NCBI GenBank assembly: GCA_003388505.1
Contig: QQVO01000004.1
Location: 1 to 64,000 of the forward strand
Source of the DNA: Planctomycetota bacterium
Lineage (GTDB): Bacteria; Planctomycetota; Planctomycetia; Planctomycetales; Planctomycetaceae
Direction of reading: 5' to 3'
DNA length: 64,000 nucleotides
The notes beneath the pieces are model-generated. The model ran no database searches. It had not been told where the DNA came from and saw only the letters and a program-made list of their open reading frames with translations. Numbering within the stretch: position 1 is the first letter of the stretch; each line of letters starts with the position of its first letter. Positions 52,312 through 62,141 of this stretch are shown one piece after another. A program made the translations under genes and the position numbers.

Positions 52312-54500
52312 GGGGCGCGGCGGGAGCTTCGCCCTGCCGGGGGACGCGGAGCGCTCCCCTGCGGGTCGCGGCTAAACGGAGTGTGTCAAAGCGCGTCGGC
52401 GATTGTGGAGCGGGCCACTTTCTGGGCGCGTGCGTATTGTGGTTGGTCGTTGGTCTGCTCGCGACGTCGGGACGGGCGTTGTGGGCGCAGGGCGGTCGAC
52501 CGGCGGCGCGGCCGATTGGACTTGATGTTTCTCTTGTGGCCACGAAGCGGCTTGCGGCGGCGCAGGAATTCGTTGGCCGGGGCGAATGGACGGCGGCCAT
52601 CGATGCTCTGGAACGTCTCTCTCGCGATTTCGGCGATCAGATGGTGGAGGTGGAACCGGGACGTTTCTTGAAGGTCCCCGATGCGGCGACGGCGGTGCTG
52701 CTGCAGATGTCCCCGCCCGGACTCGCGCAATACCGGCTGCGCGTCGATCCGTTGATGCAACCGGTGTACGAACGGGCGTTTGAGCGACGGAATCCTGAGG
52801 AGATGCGTCGCGTTGTGGCGGAGGGATTCGCGAGCAGTTTCGGCGATAACGCGCTCTGGTGGCTGGGGGAAGAGGCCTGGGAACAGGGGGATCTGGATGC
52901 GGCCCGGGGTTTCTGGACGGCGATGCTGCCGCTGCCGGGAGGAGATGATGAGCCCGCGCCGCTCGTGTTTCGGTATCCCGATACGGAGTTTGCGCCGGAG
53001 CAGATTCGGGCGCGTCTCGTGTTGTGCAGCATCATGCAGGGCGCGCATGGGCAGGCGCGGCACGAGTTGGAGGCGTTTCGGGCGCTGCATCCCGCTGCCG
53101 AGGGGCAACTTGCGGGGAGAGTGGGAGATCTCGCCGAGACGCTGGAATCGATCCTGAGCGACGTCGATTCGAGGGGATTGGCGGGAATGAAGCAGCCGCC
53201 TCCTCCCCAAATGGAGATCGTGAGTTGGACTCGCGATTTGCCGGCTGCGGAGTTGCCGCTTATCGAGCGATCGCGTCCCGGTCTGCCGTCCGCGGGGCCG
53301 CTGGCTTATGTTCCGGTGGTGTGGGCCGATTCGGTGTTGACGACCGATGGCCGATCGGTGTGGGCGAATCGGCTGTCCGACGGTTCCGCGACATGGCCGA
53401 GCGGCGCAGAGGGGGAGCCGGGACTGATTTACAGCGACCGTTCGCGCGATGTGACGCTGAATCTGCCTACGGCGGGCGTGCCGCGATTTACAGGGGTCGT
53501 CTCCGAAGGCCGCTACTACGCCCGCATGGGGCCGCCCGTCGTCGTCGCCGCGCAGCGTTCCTTGCGGATGTTCGAGTCCCGCCTCATCTGCCTCGATCTT
53601 GCCGGAGCCGAGGGCCGGCTCGCCTGGAGCGCCGCTCCGGACGAAACTCTCGCGACGCCCGGCTGGACCTTCTCCGGCGCGCCACTCGTCGATGGGGATT
53701 CCCTGTTTGTGCCGTTGCGGCGTCCTGCACCGCAGATGGAGATCGGAGTCGCCTGCCTCTCCGCATCGACCGGACAATTGCTCTGGGAGACGTCGATCTG
53801 CAGCGACCTGCAGGAGCGCCCCGCCACGCATCATCTGGTCGACGAGGAACGTCTCGCTCTGGGAAACGGCTTTGTGTACCGGTATTGCGGCAGTGGAAGC
53901 GTTGCGGCCCTCGAGCGAGCGACCGGGAAGACACGCTGGCTGACGACGTATCCCGCTTTGTCAGCCGCCGCGGAAGATGTGAGTGATGAGCGAGAACTTC
54001 GGTCGGCGGTTCCTCTGTTTGCGCGGGGACGCTTGTATCTCGCGCCGCGTCACTCGGACGAACTATTGGCGATCGACGCGGCGAGCGGAGTGGTGCTGTG
54101 GCGTCGCCGGGAACCGGGGCGAATTCGAGATCTGATTGCGGCGCGCGACGGGGTGCTGATTGCCGCCGGCGATCAGTTGTGGGGCATTGAGTGCGACAGC
54201 GGAAGAGTTTCGTGGACGGTGGGATTCAGTGACCCACAGGGCTTCGGCTATGGGCGGGGCCTGCAGGTCGGGGGCGACGTCTACTGGACGACGCGGGAAG
54301 AGTTGTTTGTGGTCGACGCGCAGCGGGGATTGATACGGCGACGACTTCCGCTGAACGTTCTGCGAGGAACAACGGGGGGCAATCTGGCGACCGGAGGAGG
54401 TGTGCTCCTCATCGCCCAGCCTCGCCGTCTGACGGCCTTTGGACCAACCGTCGAACACTCAGCCGCAGACGATCTCCGGAACTCTTCTCAAGAGAAATAG
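52308..54500 (+). CDS. Secreted BamB-like/PQQ-repeat protein
   Basis: 730 residues if started at ATG 52308. A hydrophobic segment (FLGACVLWLVVGLLATSGRALWA) acts as signal peptide after an unusually long, Arg-rich leader of about 35 residues. The leader coincides with a dispersed repeat, so GTG 52381 is an alternative start. The body starts with a helical TPR-like part (about 70-230; ALERLSRDFGDQMVEV, WWLGEEAWEQGDLDAARGFW) and continues with beta-propeller blades of the PQQ/BamB type: ALERATGKTRWLTTYP, LLAIDAASGVVLWRRREPG, LWGIECDSGRVSWTVG. BamB-type proteins act in outer-membrane assembly or as PQQ enzymes; no catalytic residues were seen. The 3' end overlaps the convergent amidohydrolase gene by 13 bases. 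Confidence 0.75.
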   Translation: MRGAAGASPCRGTRSAPLRVAAKRSVSKRVGDCGAGHFLGACVLWLVVGLLATSGRALWAQGGRPAARPIGLDVSLVATKRLAAAQEFVGRGEWTAAIDALERLSRDFGDQMVEVEPGRFLKVPDAATAVLLQMSPPGLAQYRLRVDPLMQPVYERAFERRNPEEMRRVVAEGFASSFGDNALWWLGEEAWEQGDLDAARGFWTAMLPLPGGDDEPAPLVFRYPDTEFAPEQIRARLVLCSIMQGAHGQARHELEAFRALHPAAEGQLAGRVGDLAETLESILSDVDSRGLAGMKQPPPPQMEIVSWTRDLPAAELPLIERSRPGLPSAGPLAYVPVVWADSVLTTDGRSVWANRLSDGSATWPSGAEGEPGLIYSDRSRDVTLNLPTAGVPRFTGVVSEGRYYARMGPPVVVAAQRSLRMFESRLICLDLAGAEGRLAWSAAPDETLATPGWTFSGAPLVDGDSLFVPLRRPAPQMEIGVACLSASTGQLLWETSICSDLQERPATHHLVDEERLALGNGFVYRYCGSGSVAALERATGKTRWLTTYPALSAAAEDVSDERELRSAVPLFARGRLYLAPRHSDELLAIDAASGVVLWRRREPGRIRDLIAARDGVLIAAGDQLWGIECDSGRVSWTVGFSDPQGFGYGRGLQVGGDVYWTTREELFVVDAQRGLIRRRLPLNVLRGTTGGNLATGGGVLLIAQPRRLTAFGPTVEHSAADDLRNSSQEK
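52324..52372. repeat. Composite dispersed repeat at the start of the BamB-like gene
   Basis: GAGCTTCGCCCTGCCGGGG at 52324-52342 is identical to 60813-60831. GGAGCGCTCCCCTGCGGGTC (52348-52367) with the following CGCGGC matches 10500-10525 reverse-complemented, with two mismatches. Both halves of one element are therefore present here and only single halves at the other sites. Confidence 0.75.
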
Positions 54501-55453
54501 ACCTTGTCGGCGGTCTTCCGCATGACCCAGTCTGTCTCTTCGGCCGAGAGGAAGTCGATTCGCTCAGTGACCAGTTCGACCGAATCGCCGTAGGTGTTGT
54601 CAGCGGTGAGTTGATAGGGACAGTCGCTGGCCCACATCAGCCTCTCGGCGCCGTAGGCGTCGTACATGCGGCGGATCATCGGAATGAGATCGCTGTATGG
54701 CGGGCGCTTCTTTCCGAGCGCGTAGTAGGCGGAAATCTTGACGTGTACATTCTCGTGTGAGGCGAGTGCGGCGAGAGCCTTGAGATCCGGCTCGCGCATT
54801 TCGCCGTCGATTCCGATCCGCGCGAAGTGGTCGACGACTACCGTGGTCTCGGGATACATCTCACACATTTCGGAGACCTGGGGAATGTATTCGGCGTCGA
54901 TCAGTGGGCAGATGGCGAGGCCGGTGTCGGCGGCGTAGGCCCACATTGTATTCATGCCGTCGCTCTCGGCCCAGCGGTCGGTGCCTCCCTCTCCCGGCCG
55001 GATACGGAATCCGCGAATGCCGAGTTTCTTCAGGCGAGACATCTCCTGGTCGGGATGGTCGGCCTCGGCTTCGATGCAGGCCACTCCGGAAAAGACGCCG
55101 GGGTATTTTGCGATGGTGTCGGTGATGTAGCTGTTGTCCACGCCGTGATAGGTCTTGTGCTGAATCAGCACGACCCGCGTGACGCCGTGAGGCCGTGCGG
55201 TCTCCAGCAATTCCTCGGCGGTGAAACTGGGCGGCTGGAGGTCGTCGACGGTCTGGCCCTCGGCCAGGGGGTATTCGTCGACGCTGCGCGTCCAGATGTG
55301 CGAATGTGCGTCGACGTATCCGCTGGCAGGGTCCACGTCTTGCTCCGCGGCGAAGGCTGCTTGAGGAAGATTCGAGACTGCTGCGGCGGAGGCCGCCGAC
55401 GCCATTTTGAGGAAATCCCGTCGATTCGGTGGATTTGAGTCGGTCTTGAACAT
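54488..55453 (-). CDS. Secreted amidohydrolase (Tat-exported, amidohydrolase 2 family)
   Basis: 321 residues from ATG 55453; the longer frame upstream is not protein-like. The Tat signal is NRRDFLKMASAASAAAVSNL, and export of a folded metalloenzyme is expected. The barrel begins YVDAHSHIW, with the metal-binding HxH motif (H49-x-H51). Later strands give GVTRVVLIQHKTYHGVDNSY, VVDHFARIGIDG and LMWASDCPYQL, where the aspartate of WASDCPY is the usual catalytic acid. The family (amidohydrolase 2) hydrolyses or decarboxylates cyclic or lactone substrates. It starts divergently from rpsT. Its 3' end overlaps the BamB-like gene by 13 bases tail to tail. Confidence 0.85.
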   Translation of the reverse strand: MFKTDSNPPNRRDFLKMASAASAAAVSNLPQAAFAAEQDVDPASGYVDAHSHIWTRSVDEYPLAEGQTVDDLQPPSFTAEELLETARPHGVTRVVLIQHKTYHGVDNSYITDTIAKYPGVFSGVACIEAEADHPDQEMSRLKKLGIRGFRIRPGEGGTDRWAESDGMNTMWAYAADTGLAICPLIDAEYIPQVSEMCEMYPETTVVVDHFARIGIDGEMREPDLKALAALASHENVHVKISAYYALGKKRPPYSDLIPMIRRMYDAYGAERLMWASDCPYQLTADNTYGDSVELVTERIDFLSAEETDWVMRKTADKVYFS

Positions 55454-55759
55454 GGTGGAAGCGCCCAGGGTGGTGTGGATTCGGAGTTCGGTGATGTTTG
55501 ATCGTTGCAAAGTTCCGGGGGAAACACCAGTTTGCGGCGGCGATTCGGTGTTGAACGCGAGAGGGCAGCGAGGACGTGCGGAATCGCGATCGGAGCAGGT
55601 GGATTTCGAGAATGGAAATCGTGCACCCACAGGGTGGAAATCCGGGCTCGGCTTCTCTACTATTTTCTGCTTCAATCGCACAATGCTGAGGCACTGCCGC
55701 CGTGTGGGTGGCAGCGGACAAATTGATGGTCCTGCCTCACCGGAAACTGCTACAGGTCG
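55454..55759. other. Divergent region between the amidohydrolase and rpsT
   Basis: 306 bases without a gene that I would support. It must hold the promoters of two divergent genes. No clear -35/-10 pair or operator could be named. Confidence 0.4.
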
Positions 55760-56032
55760 ATGCCGAACTCTCCCAGCGCCAAGAAAGCCCTTCGACAGAA
55801 CGCAAAGCGGCGTTTGAGGAACCGTACCCAGCGGTCGAGCTTGCGAACTGCGGTGAAAAAATGCCGCGCTGCTGCTGCGGGGGATGATGCGGCGGCGGCG
55901 CAGGAGTCTCTGCGGTCTGTGTCGAAGAAGCTCGATCAGGCGGCGGCCAAGAACCTGATTCACAAGAATGCGGCCGCGCGGACGAAGTCGCGGTTGACAA
56001 AGCTGGTGAAATCGCAGTTCGACTCCGAGTGA
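55760..56032 (+). CDS. rpsT: 30S ribosomal protein S20
   Basis: 90 residues, the normal length. It binds 16S rRNA in the body of the small subunit. The sequence is typical: [20 protein letters not shown], then [22 protein letters not shown], and the C-terminal [20 protein letters not shown] segment. It is basic and helical. Planctomycete S20 proteins share the NSPSAKK start. The gene stands alone, followed 10 bases later by a hairpin. Confidence 0.96.
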   Translation: MPNSPSAKKALRQNAKRRLRNRTQRSSLRTAVKKCRAAAAGDDAAAAQESLRSVSKKLDQAAAKNLIHKNAAARTKSRLTKLVKSQFDSE

Positions 56033-56042
56033 GGGATTCGGC

Positions 56043-56069
56043 GTAATTGCCGCTGCTGCTGGCAATTAC
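56043..56069 (+). terminator. Hairpin after rpsT
   Basis: GTAATTGCC (56043-56051) and GGCAATTAC (56061-56069) form a perfect 9-bp stem with a GCTGCTGCT loop. It begins 10 bases after the rpsT stop. The downstream GGGTCTTG is poor in T, so termination may be Rho-dependent or partial. Confidence 0.6.
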
Positions 56070-56074
56070 GGGTC

Positions 56075-56103
56075 TTGTGGCGTTTCTGCCCGCTGCCTAA
56101 AAT
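56075..56103 (+). promoter_or_regulatory. Candidate sigma-70-type promoter for dxr
   Basis: TTGTGG (56075-56080) and TAAAAT (56098-56103) are separated by 17 bases. The -35 hexamer matches 4 of 6 and the -10 hexamer 5 of 6 consensus bases. It lies 148 bases upstream of the dxr start and 6 bases after the rpsT hairpin. Confidence 0.5.
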
Positions 56104-56251
56104 ACGTCGGTCGTGCTGGTCGTGCGCCGAATCGCGCCTGCTGATCGCCGACCGCGCCTGCCGGGACGGCGGCCGCTGCAATACCTACGCAGAGTGCGAC
56201 CGGGACGGTCCCGTGCTTGACGCTCGCAGTGAATCGAGATCGCGCAGCCCG

Positions 56252-57436
56252 ATGAAGCGGATCGCCGTACTCGGCTCGACCGGATCAATCGGGACGAACT
56301 GTCTCGAAGTCGCTGCGGCGATGCCCGACCGGTTGACGATCGACTCGCTTTGCGCGCACTCCAACTGGGAACTGCTCTCACAGCAGGCCAAAGAAGTCCG
56401 TCCTCGGCGGGTGATTCTGGCGGATGAGGGTATGAAGCAAGTCGTTTCCCGGAGCGACCTTCCGGAAGGCGTGGGATTGGAGTTCGGCTCCGACGCCGTG
56501 GAAGCTGCAGCGGCTTCGGCAGACGTTGATATCGTGGTCTCCGCGATCGTGGGGGCGGCAGGACTGCGGGGGACGTGGGCCGCGCTGGAAGCGGGAAAGA
56601 CGGTCGCTCTGGCGAACAAAGAGTCGCTGGTGGTGGCGGGTCCGCTGGTGACCGATCTCGCCCGCCGGCGCGGAACGACGATCCTTCCGGTCGACAGCGA
56701 GCACAGCGCGGTCTTTCAGGCGTTGCAGTCGGGACGGAGATCGGAAGTTCGCCGCGTGGTGCTCACGGCCAGCGGCGGGCCGTTCCGCACGTGGACGCGG
56801 GAACGAATCGAGCAGGCGACGCCCGAGCAGGCTCTGGAGCATCCGACTTGGTCGATGGGGTCAAAGATCACGATCGATTCGGCCTCGATGATGAACAAGG
56901 CGCTGGAGGTGATCGAAGCGCGGTGGCTGTTCGACCTCCCGGCGGATCAGATCGAAGTGGTGGTCCATCCGCAATCGATCGTGCATTCGTTCGTCGAGTT
57001 TGTGGACGGGTCGGTGATCGCACAACTTTCTCCGCCCGATATGAAGCTGCCGATCCAATACGCCCTGACGTATCCCGACCGTCTGAACGGTCCGTCTCCA
57101 CGACTGGACCTGAGTGAAACGCTCCGACTCGACTTTGAGCCGCCCGACTTCGATCGATTTCCCGCCTTGTCGCTGGGATTTGAAGTGGCTCGCCAGGGGG
57201 GCACCTGTGGAGCGGTTTTGAACGCCTCGAATGAGGCCGCGGTTGAACGGTTTTTGAACGGCAACCTCGCATTTCCCGACATTGCCCGCGTTTGCCGGGC
57301 GGTGCTGGAGACCCATCAATTTGACCCCTCGCCCACGTTGTCTGACTTGTTACGGATCGATCAGTGGGCGCGGAAGGAGACGGAACGTTGGACACCTTCT
57401 TACTCGCATTCCTGCCTGACCTCGACGCCGTCCTGA
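56252..57436 (+). CDS. dxr: 1-deoxy-D-xylulose 5-phosphate reductoisomerase
   Basis: 394 residues from ATG 56252. It makes 2-C-methyl-D-erythritol 4-phosphate, the first committed step of the MEP isoprenoid pathway; isoprenoids are needed for the menaquinone enzymes seen earlier. Conserved parts: NADPH-binding [15 protein letters not shown] (6-20), [10 protein letters not shown], substrate-site [20 protein letters not shown], and the metal-site segment [20 protein letters not shown]. Start residues upstream of MKRIAVLG are not conserved. It overlaps the start of rseP by 49 bases, a sign of coupled expression, and planctomycetes often keep this order. Confidence 0.95.
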   Translation: MKRIAVLGSTGSIGTNCLEVAAAMPDRLTIDSLCAHSNWELLSQQAKEVRPRRVILADEGMKQVVSRSDLPEGVGLEFGSDAVEAAAASADVDIVVSAIVGAAGLRGTWAALEAGKTVALANKESLVVAGPLVTDLARRRGTTILPVDSEHSAVFQALQSGRRSEVRRVVLTASGGPFRTWTRERIEQATPEQALEHPTWSMGSKITIDSASMMNKALEVIEARWLFDLPADQIEVVVHPQSIVHSFVEFVDGSVIAQLSPPDMKLPIQYALTYPDRLNGPSPRLDLSETLRLDFEPPDFDRFPALSLGFEVARQGGTCGAVLNASNEAAVERFLNGNLAFPDIARVCRAVLETHQFDPSPTLSDLLRIDQWARKETERWTPSYSHSCLTSTPS

Positions 57437-59394
57437 ACATTCTGAAGGTCGCCATCGGACTCGGTCTGGTGATCTTCTTCCACGAACTCGGCCATTTCGC
57501 CGTGGCGAAGTGGTGCGACGTCAACGTGGAACGATTCAGCATCGGATTCGGGCCGATCCTGTTCAGCCGCAAGTGGGGAGAGACCGAATACGCGCTTTCG
57601 GCGGTGCCGTTCGGCGGCTATGTGAAGATGCTCGGGCAGGACGACTCCGATCCGAGCCAACTCACGAGCGAGGAGATTGCGGAGGATCCGCGGTCGTATA
57701 CCGCCAAGACCGTCCCGCAGCGGATGGCGATCATCTCTGCCGGCGTGACGATGAACATCATCACCGGACTGATGTTTTTCGTGATTGCGTTTCTATGGGG
57801 CGTTTACCGATTGGACAACGAGGTCGGTGCCGTGCAGCCGGGCGGCCCCGCGTGGGAACACGGCATCCGTCCGGGAGACACGCTGACGGAAATTGATGAT
57901 TCGCCGATCAATGGATTCGAGGACATCATGCGGGCCGTCGCGCTCTCGCACGGCGCGATCGACATCAATGGAAAGCATTCGGACGGCAGCAAGTACAGTG
58001 TGACTCTGAGTCCGATGAACCCGGATGGGGACAAGAAGACGCGGCGGCAGATCGGCGCCGTTCCTCCGATGAGCCTCGAAATTCCGGCCGTACCAGACAA
58101 GGCCGATCAGGCGGCGATCGTTCCCGGTTCTCCTGCGGCGCGGGCCGAGGGGGGATTTCTGCCGGGCGACCGGATTCGACAGGCGGGCGACGAACCGATC
58201 GAGAGATATCCGCAGCTTGAAGCGTATCTGGCTGCGCATCGCTCGGAACCTGTTGACATCTACGTGAAGCGTCGCGGAGCGGGGGAGGAACTGGTCAAGG
58301 TCACGGTTCCGCCGCAGAAGTACCGCGTCCTCGGCCTGCAGATGGACATCGGAAAGATCGAAGCCGTCCGTCCCGGTTCTCCGGCGCATCGGGCCGGAAT
58401 CAAGGAGGGGGACAAGCTGACGGCGATCAACGGCCGGGAGATCGGGGACGACCTCGACCCGATGCGATTGCCGGAGTTTCTGGACGATCTGGCAGGCGAG
58501 GAGGTTGCGATTACCGTTTCACGTGAGGGGCAGGGACGCGCTCCGGAGACGATTGAGTTCAGGCTGACTCCGGAGTCCATTGACGACTGGATTGAATCTC
58601 CGGAACTGCCCGGTTGGCCGCTTTCGATCACGTCGATCGGCGCGGCATATCATGTCATTCCGACGGTTTTTCGAGTCGATCCCAACGGGCCCGCGGCGGA
58701 CACGCATGTTGCGGCGCTCGATACGATCGAGAAGGTCACGCTGCATCAGCGCGACGACGTACCGAAACCGTTCAAACTGACCGACTCGAAGGTGGAGATC
58801 TCAATCGGCGAGGATAGCTGGGCCTACGTCTTCTGGAGCATGCAGGATCCGACGATCGAGTCGGTGGAGTTGAAACTCAAGTCCGGGTCGGACACCAAGC
58901 CGAAGAGCGTGCTGGTGAATCTGACCGAAGCCCCCGGCGACTGGTACGTGCCGAACAACCGGGGGATCAATACGCAATACAAGCGGATCGACCTGAAGGC
59001 GGATTCCGTTGGGGACGCGATCGAACTAGGGTGGCTGCATACGACGAACTCCATTAAAGACATCTACCTCACGCTGCGCGGTCTGGTGGCGGGGGACATC
59101 TCGGTCAAAGAGCTGCACGGGCCGATTGGAATCGCGCAGATGGCGTACGCCCAGGCGGACGTCAAGCTTTCGCAATTCATCCTGTTTCTCGGGCTGATCA
59201 GCGTGAACCTGGCGGTGATCAACTTCCTGCCGATCCCGGTGCTGGACGGGGGCCACATGGTGTTCCTGATCTGGGAAGCGCTGTCTCGCCGCAAGCCGAG
59301 CGAGCGGGTGGTTGTCGCGGCCACCTACTGCGGATTGGCGTTTGTGCTGGGACTGATGGTTTTCGTGATTTACATCGACATCTTTGTGCATTGA
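57388..59394 (+). CDS. rseP: Site-2 membrane metalloprotease RseP (M50)
   Basis: 668 residues from TTG 57388, which has AAGGAGA 7 bases upstream; the GTG at 57364 lacks such a site. It cuts transmembrane anti-sigma factors or signal peptides inside the membrane. The zinc motif HELGH is at 32-36 in [13 protein letters not shown], and the second metal ligand is in [13 protein letters not shown] near the C-terminus. At least two PDZ domains lie between ([41 protein letters not shown]). The chain is about 200 residues longer than the E. coli protein, with a large insert after the second PDZ. The start overlaps dxr by 49 bases, and an MFS gene follows 9 bases after the stop. Confidence 0.93.
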   Translation: MDTFLLAFLPDLDAVLNILKVAIGLGLVIFFHELGHFAVAKWCDVNVERFSIGFGPILFSRKWGETEYALSAVPFGGYVKMLGQDDSDPSQLTSEEIAEDPRSYTAKTVPQRMAIISAGVTMNIITGLMFFVIAFLWGVYRLDNEVGAVQPGGPAWEHGIRPGDTLTEIDDSPINGFEDIMRAVALSHGAIDINGKHSDGSKYSVTLSPMNPDGDKKTRRQIGAVPPMSLEIPAVPDKADQAAIVPGSPAARAEGGFLPGDRIRQAGDEPIERYPQLEAYLAAHRSEPVDIYVKRRGAGEELVKVTVPPQKYRVLGLQMDIGKIEAVRPGSPAHRAGIKEGDKLTAINGREIGDDLDPMRLPEFLDDLAGEEVAITVSREGQGRAPETIEFRLTPESIDDWIESPELPGWPLSITSIGAAYHVIPTVFRVDPNGPAADTHVAALDTIEKVTLHQRDDVPKPFKLTDSKVEISIGEDSWAYVFWSMQDPTIESVELKLKSGSDTKPKSVLVNLTEAPGDWYVPNNRGINTQYKRIDLKADSVGDAIELGWLHTTNSIKDIYLTLRGLVAGDISVKELHGPIGIAQMAYAQADVKLSQFILFLGLISVNLAVINFLPIPVLDGGHMVFLIWEALSRRKPSERVVVAATYCGLAFVLGLMVFVIYIDIFVH

Positions 59395-59403
59395 CGCCGC
59401 TTG

Positions 59404-60738
59404 ATGACTGAGACGACCGAAACTGGATCGGCCGCCACTGACGCGTACCGGCGGGATCGGTCGTTCTGGGGCATGACGGCGACGCAGTTTCTGGGGGCGT
59501 TCAACGACAACGTCTTCAAGCAACTGATTCTGCTGCTGTGCGTTGATTACAAGCTGCACCACGAACTGGCCAGCGACCCGTATCAGTCGACGGCGCAGGC
59601 GCTGTTCGCTTTGCCGTTCGTGCTCTTCTCCGGCGTCGCGGGATGGCTGGCGGATCGTATCAGTAAGCAGACTGTCGTCGTCTGGGCGAAAGTCGCAGAG
59701 ATCGTGGTGATGCTGGCCGGCATGGCGGCCTTTCTGAGCGCGGAGGTGTATTCAGACACACTGATTACGCTGCTGTTCTGTGTGTTGTGCCTGATGAGTC
59801 TGCAGAGCGCCTTTTTCGGCCCGTCCAAGTACGGCATTCTGCCGGAGCTGTTTGCCAAGCACGATCTGCCGGCGGTGAACGGCATGATCCAGATGACGAC
59901 GTTTCTGGCGATTATTTTCGGAATGGCGGTGTGCGGTGCGGCCAAGCAATGGCTCACAGAGTCGGGGATCGGTCTGTGGGTGCTTTCGGCGGGATGCGTG
60001 GGCGTTGCGGTGATCGGGACGGGGACGTCGCTGTTTGTGAGACGAACTCCCGTCGCGCAACCGGGCCTGCGTCTTACGCCCGCATCGTTCGGCGTCGACA
60101 AGAACACCTGGCGGATGCTCAAGGCGGACCGGGTGTTGCGAACCGTGTTGCTGGTTTCGTGCCTGTTCTGGTTTCTGGGGGGTGTGCTGGTTCCCGTCGT
60201 GAATGATTTCGGGAAATCGCAGATGGGATATCAGGATCGCATGACGAGCCTGCTGGCGGCGCTGCTGGGATTGGGCATCGCGGCGGGTTGCATTCTCTCG
60301 GCCCAGATTTCGCGGGCGAGCGTGCGGTTCGGACTGGTGCGGAAGGCGGCCGGAGGCATCTGCGTCTCGCTGCTGGGATTGTCTCTTCTGCCGTGGTCGG
60401 GACTGTCTGCGGACGGGGTCGCCGCCGGAGCGGGAGTGCTGCTCGTTCTGCTGGGCGTGTGTTCGGGCGTATTCGTGATCCCGCTGCAGGTGTTCCTGCA
60501 GGCGCGGCCTCCGGCTGAGGAGAAAGGCCGGATGATTGGCACGATGAATCTGCTGAACTGGACCGCGATGCTCTTTTCTGCGGCTGTCTACAAGGTGTGC
60601 AGTTCGCTGTTCACACTCTCTCCGGCGGTCGAGGAAGGCGCGCCCCGGTCGGTCATCAGTTGGACGTTCGCTGTGATGGCGGTTCTGATTCTGCCGGTCG
60701 GGTTGTTGCTGAGGCTTGAGGACGAGCCGCTGCCCTGA
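59404..60738 (+). CDS. MFS transporter (LplT/Aas-type lysophospholipid transporter-like)
   Basis: 444 residues from ATG 59404 (TTG 59401 precedes it). About 12 hydrophobic helices are visible. FWGMTATQFLGAFNDNVFKQ at residues about 21-40 is the signature of the LplT branch, which flips lysophospholipids across the inner membrane for re-acylation; FALPFVLFSGVAGWLADR, MSLQSAFFGPSKYGILPELF and LQVFLQARPPAEEKGRMIGTMN follow. A fused acyltransferase domain, present in some relatives, is absent. It begins 9 bases after rseP, so it may share its transcript. The lipid role is inferred from the family. Confidence 0.85.
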   Translation: MTETTETGSAATDAYRRDRSFWGMTATQFLGAFNDNVFKQLILLLCVDYKLHHELASDPYQSTAQALFALPFVLFSGVAGWLADRISKQTVVVWAKVAEIVVMLAGMAAFLSAEVYSDTLITLLFCVLCLMSLQSAFFGPSKYGILPELFAKHDLPAVNGMIQMTTFLAIIFGMAVCGAAKQWLTESGIGLWVLSAGCVGVAVIGTGTSLFVRRTPVAQPGLRLTPASFGVDKNTWRMLKADRVLRTVLLVSCLFWFLGGVLVPVVNDFGKSQMGYQDRMTSLLAALLGLGIAAGCILSAQISRASVRFGLVRKAAGGICVSLLGLSLLPWSGLSADGVAAGAGVLLVLLGVCSGVFVIPLQVFLQARPPAEEKGRMIGTMNLLNWTAMLFSAAVYKVCSSLFTLSPAVEEGAPRSVISWTFAVMAVLILPVGLLLRLEDEPLP

Positions 60739-61052
60739 CGAGACGGGTGCTCTGGCAGGGCTTTGTTTTCGAAGTGGCCGGATCGCGAAGTTCAAGCAGC
60801 GGGGCTGAGCCTGAGCTTCGCCCTGCCGGGGCGTGCCCGGTTCGCGAATCCCGGTCGCCCGGTGCTTTTTGCGACAACCGTATACAATCGCCACGGCGAG
60901 GCGCTATAATGTTGGGACCGGGGCATGCCGGGTCTGGAGACTGCCAGTCCGGCGTTATGGGGGGCCGCGAACGGATTCCCCCAACGGCTCCGTTTCCCTC
61001 CCCGAGCCACGGTTGGACGTCACATTCCCGTGTCCCCCAGCCGCCCGCCGTA
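60739..61052. other. 314-base region with repeats and a TATAAT box
   Basis: No gene is supported. It contains the dispersed GAGCTTCGCCCTGCCGGGG unit at 60813-60831 and a TATAAT hexamer at 60905-60910 without a recognisable -35. The latter is the best promoter candidate for the following lipoprotein gene. Confidence 0.4.
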
Positions 61053-62129
61053 ATGCAAACAGCGCTTCAAATCAACAGGGCGCGACTTCCGGTCGCCGCC
61101 TGCTGCATCGCAATTCTGCTCTCGGTTTCTTCGTGCGCCGAGCGTGAAGGAGTCCGGAGCTACACGGCGGAGGATCTATCGGTTCCCCGCGCTGCGCCGC
61201 TGAACGATCCTCCCCCCGCAGCGGAACCGGGCGTGGCCTGGTTCTTCAAGATGCAGGGTTCGCCGGAGAGCGTCGACGGCAACAAGGACGCATTTGGAGA
61301 GGTGGTCGGATCCCTGCAGTTCGATGAGGAAGGGACGCCGAGTTGGGACGTCCCCGAGGGCTGGACGCAGTCTGAAGGCAACCAGTTCCGGTACGCGACT
61401 TTGACGCGGGACGGCAGCGATCCTCCGCTGGAACTGACGATCTCCCGTCTCGCGGCCCCCGATCCAACCGCCGACGAATACCTGAAGCTGAATATTGATC
61501 GTTGGCGGGGACAGGTCGGACTCGAACCGTACCCGCAGGAGAACTGGCGTCAAAACGCGATCGAGGCGGGCGAATTCCGCGAGCCGGACCAGACCAACGG
61601 CGACTTCTACCTCGTCATACTGGAAGGGACCGGCGGCGACGGTCAGCCGGAGAAAATGTTGGCGGCGATTGTTCCCCGCCCGGCGGGGGGCGACGGGGAC
61701 GACGCATCGCAATCCGGGGCCGACCGGGTTCCGGAGGGAGCGGAGCCTGTCTACTCAACGCCGGAGGAATGGCAGACGGCGCCGCTGCGGACGTTTCAGT
61801 TGGCGCACTGGTCCTCCGGAGAGGATACAGATCAAGCGGATATCAGTGTCAGTTCCGCCGGGGGTGGACTGCAGGCGAACATCGCGCGCTGGCGGCGGCA
61901 GATCGGACTGAATCCGGACGGAAGGGACGCCCAGGCGGTGAGTGAGGTCACGGTCGATGAGTATCCCGCCCTGCGGGTCGAACTGACGGGCGCTGAAGAA
62001 TCGATCATCGCGATTATCGTCCCGGGCCGGACTGAGCAGTGGTTCTTCAAGCTGCAGGGAACAACGGCGGCCGTCGAGGCGGAGCGGGAACGCTTCGATG
62101 CGTTTGTCGAGTCGATCCATTTTGAGTAG
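61053..62129 (+). CDS. Lipoprotein with an internally duplicated module
   Basis: 358 residues from ATG 61053; the longer frame begins in repeat DNA. The signal is MQTALQINRARLPVAACCIA, ending in lipobox LSVSSC. Two copies of one module flank an acidic centre: VAWFFKMQGSPESVDGNKDAF...VVGSLQF (about 55-80) with a beta part, and EQWFFKLQGTTAAVEAERERF...FVESIHF at the C-terminus. Between them lie ANIARWRRQIGLNP and LNIDRWRGQVGLEP, again similar to each other. The family is not named. It lies just upstream of the ResB gene and may help in cytochrome c biogenesis, which is inferred from position only. Confidence 0.65.
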   Translation: MQTALQINRARLPVAACCIAILLSVSSCAEREGVRSYTAEDLSVPRAAPLNDPPPAAEPGVAWFFKMQGSPESVDGNKDAFGEVVGSLQFDEEGTPSWDVPEGWTQSEGNQFRYATLTRDGSDPPLELTISRLAAPDPTADEYLKLNIDRWRGQVGLEPYPQENWRQNAIEAGEFREPDQTNGDFYLVILEGTGGDGQPEKMLAAIVPRPAGGDGDDASQSGADRVPEGAEPVYSTPEEWQTAPLRTFQLAHWSSGEDTDQADISVSSAGGGLQANIARWRRQIGLNPDGRDAQAVSEVTVDEYPALRVELTGAEESIIAIIVPGRTEQWFFKLQGTTAAVEAERERFDAFVESIHFE

Positions 62130-62141
62130 CCGGGCAGCGAA

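Noticed and set aside
55454-56065. Long N-terminal extension of the amidohydrolase frame
   Set aside because: The upstream part is Arg/Pro-rich and precedes a Tat signal, which must be N-terminal; the start at 55453 is correct. It also overlaps rpsT.
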